Assembly (NCBI GenBank): GCA_051859045.1
Contig: JBHYGK010000057.1
Location: 62,001-126,000 of the forward strand
DNA: 64,000 bases
Reading direction: 5' to 3'
Source of the DNA: JBHYGK01 sp051859045
GTDB taxonomy: Bacteria > Pseudomonadota > Gammaproteobacteria > Xanthomonadales > Xanthomonadaceae
The position numbers and the translations under genes are program-made. The notes under the pieces were generated by a model. The model was not told where the DNA came from, made no database searches, and saw nothing but the letters and a program-made list of their open reading frames with translations. Within the stretch, counting starts at the first letter, position 1, and the number at the start of each line of letters is the position of its first letter. Shown piece after piece: positions 57,819-64,000 of this stretch.

Positions 57819-58651
57819 GGGGCGCGCATCAGGTCCGCCGCGATCAGCCAGCGCCCATCGGCGCCGAGGCGCCACACGCGCAGCCACGAGCCGCCCTCGC
57901 CGCCGCCCCAGGTCGTGGCCATGTCGCCGGCGCGCGACTGCACCGCGCCCAGCAGCGCCACGCGGCGCGGGTCGAAGCCCGGCGGCAGGGTCGCGTCGCG
58001 GCAGCGCGCGCTCGGGTCCTCGCCGCGACGCAGCACCAGCACGTCGCGGGCGAAGCGCTCGCACAGCGGCGCGGGATCGCCGCCCGCCAGCGCCACCAGC
58101 AGGCTGGCCTCGATCTGCTCGAGGCCGCGCAGGCGGTCGGGATCGGCGCCCAGGGTGCTGGCGTCCTCGGGATCGATCTCGCGGCGGCGCGGGCTGCGCT
58201 CGCGGCGCGGGTCCTCGGCGAGGACCTCGTGGTCGGCCAGCAGCCGCCAGCGCCCCGCGGCGTCGATGCGCCAGACCCCGAGCGAATAGCCCTCGACCGC
58301 GTCGCGGCCGTCCGCGCGCTCGGCCATCGTGCGCGCGCCGACGGCATAGCCGAGGTCGCCGTAGTAGGCGATCTCCAGCGCGTTGGTCGTCCAGCTCGGC
58401 CGGCGCCCGGCGTCGTCGGCCCAGGTCTCGATCGGCTGCGCCGCGGGGCGGAACACCACCGCGCCCGCGTCCGCCGCGGCCTGCATCGCCGCCCGCTCGC
58501 CCTGCTCCGCGGACGCGGCCGACAGCGCGGCGTCCGCCCGCTCCAGCTGCGTCCACGCGTCCTGCGCCGCGGCCGGCGCGGCCACCACGAGCATCCCCAT
58601 GCCCGCCGCCAGCGCGATCGCGCCGGCGCCCTTCCACGTCTTGAGTCCCAT
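57815..58651 (-). CDS. exported protein, possibly SnoaL/NTF2-like
   Basis: About 278 residues from ATG 58651 (AGGA upstream; an ATG five codons earlier is possible). Signal peptide ends A-A-P-A-A-A-Q-D. Two similar stretches (I-E-T-W-A-D-D..., and a later W-G-G-G-E-G-G-S-W-L-R-V-W) each end in a 'W-R-I/L-x-A-D-G-R-W-x-L-x-A-D' strand. That resembles NTF2-like folds used in DUF4440/SnoaL proteins. The family assignment is tentative. Coupled to mtgA, so an envelope role is possible. Confidence 0.6.
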   Translation of the reverse strand: MGLKTWKGAGAIALAAGMGMLVVAAPAAAQDAWTQLERADAALSAASAEQGERAAMQAAADAGAVVFRPAAQPIETWADDAGRRPSWTTNALEIAYYGDLGYAVGARTMAERADGRDAVEGYSLGVWRIDAAGRWRLLADHEVLAEDPRRERSPRRREIDPEDASTLGADPDRLRGLEQIEASLLVALAGGDPAPLCERFARDVLVLRRGEDPSARCRDATLPPGFDPRRVALLGAVQSRAGDMATTWGGGEGGSWLRVWRLGADGRWLIAADLMRAP

Positions 58652-58799
58652 CGGTCCTGCACCCATGATTCGACCATCCCCCTTCTTTGATACCCACCCC
58701 GGCCCCGTCATGCAAATGCGGGCCCGCGGACCATGACCATGCCCTCCAGCCGCCCCGTTCCGCCGCCGCGCCCCTCCGCCCTCCGCCGAGGCCCCGCCC

Positions 58800-59699
58800 A
58801 TGCACGCTGAGCCCCTGCCCGGCGGCCAGCTGCTGCGCTTCCTCGTCGAGCGCGCCGGCGTCCGCGGCGTGTTCGTCCGCCTCGACGCGGCCTGGGACGC
58901 GATCCGCACGCGCCAACCCTACCCCGCCGCAGTCGAGTCCCTGCTCGGTGAGGCCACCGCCGCCAGCGCGCTGTTCACCGCCCACGCCAAGCTCGAGGGC
59001 CGGCTGTCGGTGCAGATGCGCGGCACCGGCGCGCTGCGCACCCTGTTCGCCGAGTGCACCAGCACCGGCACCCTGCGCGGCATCGCCCGCCACGAGGGCG
59101 AGGTCGAGGCCCGCGCCGCCAGCCTGCGCGTCGCCGGCGAGGGCGCGGTGCTGGCCATCACCATCGAGAGCCAGCCCCCGGGCGCCAGCGAGCCGATGCG
59201 CTACCAGGGCCTGGTGGGGCTCGACGCCGACCGCCTGGCCGAGGCCTTCGAGGGCTACTTCCGCGACTCCGAGCAGCTGCCCACCCGCCTGCTGCTCGCC
59301 AGCCGCGGCGGCGTGGCCGCGGGCCTGATGCTGCAGCAGCTGCCCGGCGGCCACGGCGACGAGGACGGCTGGACGCGCTGCTCGGCGCTGTTCGACACCC
59401 TCGGCGAGGACGAACTGCTGGGCCTCGACGCCGAGACCCTGCTGTGGCGGCTCTTCCACGAGGAGGGCATCCGCCTGCTCGACGACCAGCCGCTGGCGTT
59501 CGCCTGCAGCTGCTCGCAGGCCCGTGTCGAGGCCATGCTGGTCGGGCTGGGCCACGAGGAGGCCCTGGCGGCCGCCGAGACCGGCCCGGCCGAGATCACC
59601 TGCGAGTTCTGCGGCCAGGTCTACCGGCTGGACCGGGTCGAGATCGAGCAGCTGTTCCAGCCCTATCCCCCCACACCGCCCCCGCCGGGCTTGCACTGA
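58800..59699 (+). CDS. hslO: Hsp33 redox-regulated chaperone
   Basis: 299 residues. A holdase activated by oxidation. The C-terminal zinc centre C-S-C (in F-A-C-S-C-S-Q) and C-E-F-C-G-Q are present, matching C-x-C and C-x-x-C. N-terminal blocks such as G-R-L-S-V-Q-M-R-G-T-G and S-E-Q-L-P-T-R are family-typical. The Pro-rich end (P-Y-P-P-T-P-P-P-P-G) is an extra tail. Its start is close to the divergent exported-protein gene. Confidence 0.96.
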   Translation: MHAEPLPGGQLLRFLVERAGVRGVFVRLDAAWDAIRTRQPYPAAVESLLGEATAASALFTAHAKLEGRLSVQMRGTGALRTLFAECTSTGTLRGIARHEGEVEARAASLRVAGEGAVLAITIESQPPGASEPMRYQGLVGLDADRLAEAFEGYFRDSEQLPTRLLLASRGGVAAGLMLQQLPGGHGDEDGWTRCSALFDTLGEDELLGLDAETLLWRLFHEEGIRLLDDQPLAFACSCSQARVEAMLVGLGHEEALAAAETGPAEITCEFCGQVYRLDRVEIEQLFQPYPPTPPPPGLH

Positions 59700-59806
59700 G
59701 TGCGTTAAAGTTTCATAAAGCATCACCCGGGTCGCCGACCGGTGCGCCCAGGCGGGAACCCCCGCCCCCCGCACCGGTCGCAGCGGCCCCCGTCCCGGAG
59801 CCACGC

Positions 59807-60775
59807 ATGTCCCGCCTGCTGCCGTCCGCCCTGCTGTGCGCCGCCCTCGCGGGCGTAGCCGTGGCGCCTGCGCACGCGTGGACCCAGGGCACCGGCAGCG
59901 GCGTCGTGGTGCCGGTGCTCAACGACCGCAGCGGCGAAGTCGAAGCCCTGCTGGTGCTCGAGGACATGCCGGGCGAGGCGATGAACCCGCTCGACCGCGT
60001 GATCGGCCCGAATCCGGCCCAGCGCGCCGGCACGCTCGAACTCGCCGGCAGCGGCGCCATCGGGCGCCTGCGCGGCGGCCTCGAGCTCGAGCGCGGCGGC
60101 CAGCTGGCCCTGCTGTGCGCGGGCGCCAGCCCAGTGCGCGCGGCCTTCGCCGGCCTCAACGACCAGTGCCTGTTCGCCTCGATCGGCGACGACGACCTGC
60201 TGCGCGCCTCGCCGGCGCCCGGCCTCGGCACCCGCATCGGCCTCGACCGCGAGCGCCTGCACCTCGAGGCGCGCTTCGGCCTCGGCCGCTACGACCTCGA
60301 GCACGGCCAGGCCGCGCTGGTGCTGCCCGGCGCCCGCGCGCCCGCCGCCGCCGCCGGCCCGCTCGAGGCGCTGCGCGTGGAAGGCACCAGCTTCAGCGTC
60401 GGCGCCGCGTTCGACATCGGCGAGGAGGGCTGGGTGAGCATCGGCGGCACCCGCACCCGCGCCCGGCTGCTCGCACCGGACGCCTTCGGCCCGCTCTCGC
60501 AGCAGTGGAACACCCGCAGCCTCGGCCTGTCGGCCGGGTTCGGCGACTTCAGCGGCTCGCTGGTCGGGCGCAGCGTCGAGCTGCCCGGGCTCACCGAGCA
60601 GTACACGGGCCTCGACGTCGGCCTGACCTGGCGCACGCCGTGGCGCGCGCGGCTCACGATCGGGGCCGAGGGCCTCGGCGGCGGGCGCAATCCGTGGGCG
60701 CCGATCGAGGCCAGCACCGGCGAGCCCGCGCAGGCGCGCACCGTGCCCTACGTGCGCTACGAGCAGGACCTCTGA
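59807..60775 (+). CDS. exported, possibly outer-membrane beta-barrel-like protein
   Basis: 322 residues. Signal peptide (A-V-A-P-A-H-A-W), then many short strands rich in Gly and alternating polar/hydrophobic residues, such as F-S-V-G-A-A-F-D-I-G and L-G-L-S-A-G-F-G-D-F-S-G-S-L-V-G. This pattern fits a small outer-membrane barrel or porin-like protein, but the C-terminus does not end in Phe/Tyr. No family recognised. An unusually AT-rich patch just before it (about 59703-59722, with TTAAAG and TTTCATAAAG) may be its promoter. Confidence 0.6.
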   Translation: MSRLLPSALLCAALAGVAVAPAHAWTQGTGSGVVVPVLNDRSGEVEALLVLEDMPGEAMNPLDRVIGPNPAQRAGTLELAGSGAIGRLRGGLELERGGQLALLCAGASPVRAAFAGLNDQCLFASIGDDDLLRASPAPGLGTRIGLDRERLHLEARFGLGRYDLEHGQAALVLPGARAPAAAAGPLEALRVEGTSFSVGAAFDIGEEGWVSIGGTRTRARLLAPDAFGPLSQQWNTRSLGLSAGFGDFSGSLVGRSVELPGLTEQYTGLDVGLTWRTPWRARLTIGAEGLGGGRNPWAPIEASTGEPAQARTVPYVRYEQDL

Positions 60776-60793
60776 CGCCCCGCGCCCGCGCGC

Positions 60794-61798
60794 TCAGCCG
60801 CGCGGCGCCACCCGCAGCCCCCAGCCCAGCACCCCGCCCTCCGGCCGCGCCAGCGGCGCGGCCTCGCTGGCGCGCCCGGCGGCGGCGAAGGCCCCGCGCA
60901 GCGCGGCCAGGGCCGCGTCGTCGAGCGCGCAGTCCACCAGCTCGCGCTGGCGCAGGCGCGCGTCCTCGAGCGCGAGCCGCCACGCGGCCAGCGCCGCCTC
61001 GGCGGCGGCCACGCCGCGGGCCGCCGCCCGCTGGAACAGGGCCGGGACCTGGTCGCGGGCCTCGAGCAGCGCGTCGGGCACCGGCGAGGCCGCGGCCCGC
61101 GCGCCCAGCGCGTCCAGCGCGCGGTTGAGCGCGGCGCGCGCGGCGTTCGCCGAGGCGTCCGCGCGCAGCGCCTCGCGCCCGGCGGGCGTGGCCGCCCGGG
61201 CCATCGGGGCGAGCATCGGCCCGAGGTGGGCGAGCAGGCCGTCCGCGGCGAGCAGCGCCTCGAGGTGCGCGCCCTCCTCGCGGGCCACCTCCACCAGCCG
61301 GGAGCCGGCGTGGTGCAGCACCAGCGCCGCGCGGCCGCCGGGCGCGAGCACGCGCAGCAGTTCGCCCAGCGCGGCCTCGCGCGGCACGTACTCGAAGCCG
61401 TACTGGCTGCAGGCCAGGTCCACCCCGCCGTCCGCGAACGGCAGCGCCGTCGCCGAGACCCGCGCATGCACCTCGATCCGCGCGGCCAGCGCCGGCGCGA
61501 GCGCCGCGCGCCACGGCATCGCCACCTCGGCGAGGTCGACCGCCAGCACCCGCGGCATCCGCGCGGGCTCGGCCGCGTGCGCCTCGGCGAGCAGGCGCGG
61601 CAGCGGGCCGTTGCCGGTGGCGAGGTCCAGCACCACGTCCCCGGGCCCGAGGCCGGCGAAGGCCTCGCCCCAGAAGGCGGCGATGGCGCCGCCGTAGCGC
61701 GCGCCCCAGGAGCCCACGCAGGAGTGCTCGGCGCCGCTGGCCCAGAACCGGCTCCAGCCCTCGGCCCGGCGGTCGGCGCGCGGGTCCGGCGCGCTCAC
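60794..61798 (-). CDS. SAM-dependent methyltransferase
   Basis: 334 residues. Class I methyltransferase core at about 45-165, with V-V-L-D-L-A-T-G-N-G-P-L-P-R-L-L (motif I, about 53-68), A-V-D-L as motif II and V-D-L-A-C-S-Q-Y-G-F-E as motif IV. A helical C-terminal half (about 180-310) may bind the substrate. GTG start overlaps the stop of the upstream TPR-sulfotransferase gene, so the two are co-expressed. Substrate unknown; a sulfated product or small metabolite is possible. Confidence 0.82.
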   Translation of the reverse strand: MSAPDPRADRRAEGWSRFWASGAEHSCVGSWGARYGGAIAAFWGEAFAGLGPGDVVLDLATGNGPLPRLLAEAHAAEPARMPRVLAVDLAEVAMPWRAALAPALAARIEVHARVSATALPFADGGVDLACSQYGFEYVPREAALGELLRVLAPGGRAALVLHHAGSRLVEVAREEGAHLEALLAADGLLAHLGPMLAPMARAATPAGREALRADASANAARAALNRALDALGARAAASPVPDALLEARDQVPALFQRAAARGVAAAEAALAAWRLALEDARLRQRELVDCALDDAALAALRGAFAAAGRASEAAPLARPEGGVLGWGLRVAPRG

Positions 61799-63606
61799 GT
61801 GCTCAGGCCGCCGTCGTCGCCGGCCGGCACCGAGAGCACCTCGAGCAACGGCGCGAGATGCCCGGCGTAGGGCTTCCAGCGCGCGATGGAACCGGTGTGC
61901 GCGGGCGCGCGCACCTGCCAGCGGCTCGGCGTCTGCACGGCGCGGTCGGTGGCGTGGAAGGCGAGGCAGGCGTCGTCCCAGGGCAGGCCGAGGAAGTCGA
62001 CGAGGCGCCGGCTCTGCGGGTCGATGCCGGACACGAGCGCGGCGTAGTCGACCTCGAGCACGGGCAGCGGCAGCACGCGCTGCCAGTGCCGCATGAGGAC
62101 GTGCTGGGCGTTGACGTAGTGGCCGATGTCGCCGAGGTCGGTGGAGAACGCGGCGCCCAGCGCGAAGTTCTCGCCGAAGATCGACAGCCCCACGTCGCGC
62201 GCATCGCGCCGGCACCACACGATGCGGGCGTTCGGGAACAGCTGGGCCACCAGGCCGAGGTGGAAGAAGTTCAGCGGCGCCTTGTCGACCAGGCGCAGCG
62301 CCCCGGGACGGCCGTGGCGGAGGGCGACGGCGAGGTAGCGCCGGGCCTCCCGGGCGAGGCGCCCGGCGTCGTCCAGCGGCCCGGCGGCGTCCGCGCCGGC
62401 CTCGGCGGCCAGCTGGCCGCCGAGCTGGGCGATGTCGGGCAGCTCGCCGCAGCCCGCGGCCTGCGGGTGCGAGGCGATGATCTGCTCGACCAGGGTGGTG
62501 CCGCTGCGCGGCATGCCCACCACGAACACCGGGCGCGCGTCGGCGTCGCCCACCGGCAGGCCCGCGAGCGCGCCGGGCGCGAAGCGCGCCTGCAGCTGCT
62601 CCACGCGGCGGGCGAGCTGGTCGCGATCGAGCGGGCCCTGCTCGCGGCGGCGCGCGGCGTTGGCGTCGCTCCAGCTGGCGAACGCCGCGGCGTGCTCGCC
62701 GCGGGCGTCGAACACCTTGCCCAGCGGATAGCCGAGCATCGCGCGCTCGGCGTCGTCGAGGCCGCCGGAGGCCTGCAGCGCGCGCGCCTGCGCGACCCAC
62801 GCGTCCTCGGCGCGGCCGCGCTTGAGCCCGAGCAGGCCGGCGATCGGGAACGCCCAGCCCGGCCGCAGCGCCAGCGAGCGCCGGTAGGCGTCCTCGGCCG
62901 CCTCGGAGTGGCCGGCGTCCTCCTCGGCCTGGGCCAGGGCCATCCACAGGCCGGCGGAGCCGGGCATGCGCGCCAGCCCCGCGGCGTAGGCGGCGCGCGC
63001 CTCGGGATGCTGGCCGAGCCGGCTGAGGGTCTCGCCGAGCTTCAGGCAGGCGTCCTCGTCGGCGGGCCGGAGCGCGACCAGCTGGCGCCACAGCGGCAGG
63101 CCGGCCTCGTCGTCGGCGGCGCGGAACGCGAGGTCGGCGAGCGCCGCGATGATCTCGGGCTGGCCGGGCGCCAGCGCCAGCGCGCGGCGCAGCGCGGGCG
63201 CGGCTTCGGCGGGGCGGTTGGCGCGCACCAGGGTGATGCCGAGGAAGAACCACGCGTCCACGAGGCCGGGCTCGAGTGCACCGGCCTCGGCGAAGGCGCG
63301 CAGGGCCTCGTCCATCCGGCCGGCGCTGGCGAGCAGGCGCCCGCTCTCGCAGCACAGCACGCCGGAGGCCGGCGCCAGGCGGCGGGCGGCGGCCAGGTGG
63401 CCGATCGCGGCGTCGAGGTCGCCGCGCTGGGCGTCGATGCGCGCCAAGGCCCGGTGCAGCGCGGGGTCGCCGGCGTGGCGGGCGGCCAGCGGGGCGAGCA
63501 GGCGCGCGGCGGCGGCGGGATCGCCCTCGCGCTGCAGGCGCTGGGCCTCGCGCAGGGCATGGGCGAGCGCGTCGGCGTCGCGCGGGGAAGCAGGGGTCGC
63601 GGTCAT
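61795..63606 (-). CDS. TPR - sulfotransferase fusion protein
   Basis: 603 residues. N-terminal two-thirds (about 10-330) are tetratricopeptide-type helical repeats (for example R-A-N-R-P-A-E-A-A-P-A-L-R-R-A-L-A-L-A-P). The C-terminal part (about 350-590) is a sulfotransferase: V-G-M-P-R-S-G-T-T-L-V-E-Q-I-I binds the PAPS 5'-phosphosulfate, and C-R-R-D-A-R-D-V-G-L-S the 3'-phosphate. No signal peptide. The acceptor is unknown; TPR-sulfotransferases are widespread in proteobacteria and some modify proteins or lipids. Start chosen by the TATACT -10 seven bases upstream, implying a leaderless mRNA. Confidence 0.88.
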   Translation of the reverse strand: MTATPASPRDADALAHALREAQRLQREGDPAAAARLLAPLAARHAGDPALHRALARIDAQRGDLDAAIGHLAAARRLAPASGVLCCESGRLLASAGRMDEALRAFAEAGALEPGLVDAWFFLGITLVRANRPAEAAPALRRALALAPGQPEIIAALADLAFRAADDEAGLPLWRQLVALRPADEDACLKLGETLSRLGQHPEARAAYAAGLARMPGSAGLWMALAQAEEDAGHSEAAEDAYRRSLALRPGWAFPIAGLLGLKRGRAEDAWVAQARALQASGGLDDAERAMLGYPLGKVFDARGEHAAAFASWSDANAARRREQGPLDRDQLARRVEQLQARFAPGALAGLPVGDADARPVFVVGMPRSGTTLVEQIIASHPQAAGCGELPDIAQLGGQLAAEAGADAAGPLDDAGRLAREARRYLAVALRHGRPGALRLVDKAPLNFFHLGLVAQLFPNARIVWCRRDARDVGLSIFGENFALGAAFSTDLGDIGHYVNAQHVLMRHWQRVLPLPVLEVDYAALVSGIDPQSRRLVDFLGLPWDDACLAFHATDRAVQTPSRWQVRAPAHTGSIARWKPYAGHLAPLLEVLSVPAGDDGGLST

Positions 63607-63613
63607 GCCGCGC

Positions 63614-63619
63614 AGTATA
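63614..63619 (-). promoter_or_regulatory. -10 element for the TPR-sulfotransferase gene
   Basis: Minus-strand TATACT, ending seven bases before the ATG. Its -35 region coincides with the terminator of the upstream receptor gene. Confidence 0.5.
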
Positions 63620-63626
63620 GCGACGC

Positions 63627-63657
63627 AAAAAAAGAGGGGCCCCTCGCGGGGCCCCTC
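63627..63657 (-). terminator. rho-independent terminator of the second TonB receptor
   Basis: Perfect 10-bp stem (GAGGGGCCCC / GGGGCCCCTC), 4-base loop, then seven T on the minus strand. It lies 28 bases past the receptor's stop codon and is the clearest intrinsic terminator in the window. Confidence 0.92.
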
Positions 63658-63684
63658 CAATGCAACTCCGGAATGGATCCCGGA

Positions 63685-64000
63685 TCAGAACTTCTGGGTG
63701 TAACGCAGGTACGGCGTGCGGCCGTAGGCGTCGTACAGCGCGAAGTTGAAGTTGCGGCCTTCGAAGGCGATCAGCTCCGGCAGCTCGTTCTCGAGGTTGT
63801 TCACGCCGACCGCGAGGGTGCCGTTCCACGGGGTGTTCCAGGAACCCTGGATGTCGTGGAGGGTCTGCGACGAGTAACGACCGTTCTCGTCGATGTGGCG
63901 GATGTTGTAGTTGAACGCGAAGTCCGAGATCTCCCAGGTGTTGAGGAGGGTCGCGCGGAACTCCGGGAAGCCCTCGGTGCCGGCCTCTTCCTCACCCGCG
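63685..64000 (-). CDS. TonB-dependent receptor, C-terminal end (partial)
   Basis: The last 104 codons of a gene that continues past the window edge. Barrel strands such as W-E-I-S-D-F-A-F-N-Y-N, L-A-V-G-V-N-N-L-E-N-E-L-P and the final Y-L-R-Y-T-Q-K-F with a C-terminal Phe are characteristic of TonB-dependent receptors. The V-N-N-L-x-x-x-x-P turn before the last strands is common in xanthomonad receptors. Codon use is less extreme in GC than its neighbours. The ligand cannot be inferred from this part. Confidence 0.88.
   Translation of the reverse strand, partial: AGEEEAGTEGFPEFRATLLNTWEISDFAFNYNIRHIDENGRYSSQTLHDIQGSWNTPWNGTLAVGVNNLENELPELIAFEGRNFNFALYDAYGRTPYLRYTQKF

Overview
The window is a chromosomal segment of a very GC-rich gammaproteobacterium. 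It most likely belongs to the Lysobacterales (Xanthomonadales). The evidence is the set of core blocks: gshB-tonB, pyrB/ruvX/algH, pilT-pilU beside yggS-proC-DUF4426, and aroK-aroB-(WGR protein)-hemE. TonB-dependent receptors, c-di-GMP enzymes and a propeller-type sensor fit the same lineage. The family is inferred from gene content, not from a search. I saw no rRNA, tRNA, CRISPR array, prophage or insertion-sequence transposase.

Layout. 1-1.06 kb: end of gshB, then tonB. 1.07-3.47 kb: an AT-rich island with a small two-helix membrane protein and a STAS/GHKL-ATPase/DUF4325 protein. 3.47-15.0 kb: accessory genes, many small, often overlapping at stop/start codons. They include an erythromycin-esterase-like protein, DUF1801, DUF2262, a cupin, a DUF4349 lipoprotein, a Cdd1-GNAT fusion, a polytopic membrane protein, a sterol-desaturase-type hydroxylase with a divergent AraC regulator, and a VIT1-type transporter. 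15.06-17.1 kb (minus): algH-ruvX-pyrB. 17.2-23.8 kb: tag, a TMEM175-like protein, pilT-pilU (minus), yggS, proC, DUF4426 and a histidine phosphatase. 23.8-26.1 kb: an acyl-CoA dehydrogenase coupled to a kinase-like phosphotransferase. 26.1-30.8 kb: signalling genes, namely an RsbQ-like hydrolase coupled to a triple-PAS GGDEF-EAL protein, then an HD-GYP variant. 30.8-31.4 kb: a gene-free stretch with a nested inverted repeat. 31.4-36.9 kb: BtuF-like protein, pdxH, acyl-CoA dehydrogenase, exported proteins and an SDR protein. 37.0-40.0 kb: aroK-aroB-WGR-hemE. 40.1-49.05 kb: hybrid histidine kinase, YceI-cytochrome b561-YceI operon, glutaredoxin-like protein, sdaA and a propeller diguanylate cyclase. 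49.0-54.0 kb: a TonB-dependent receptor divergent from two tandem phytase-like lipoproteins. 54.1-64 kb: prfC, hemolysin III-type protein, CBS protein, mtgA, hslO, exported proteins, a methyltransferase, a TPR-sulfotransferase and the end of a second receptor.

The strongest unexplained signal lies between convergent genes at 30.86-31.41 kb. Two inverted 112-bp copies (100 identical positions) each fold into the same three-part hairpin. Ten of their twelve differences are paired compensatory changes, so the secondary structure itself appears to be conserved. Other points of interest are the AT-rich STAS/ATPase island, the RsbQ/PAS/GGDEF-EAL pair, the Cdd1-GNAT fusion, and the receptor/phytase-like cluster around a perfect palindrome that contains a PhoB-like half-site.
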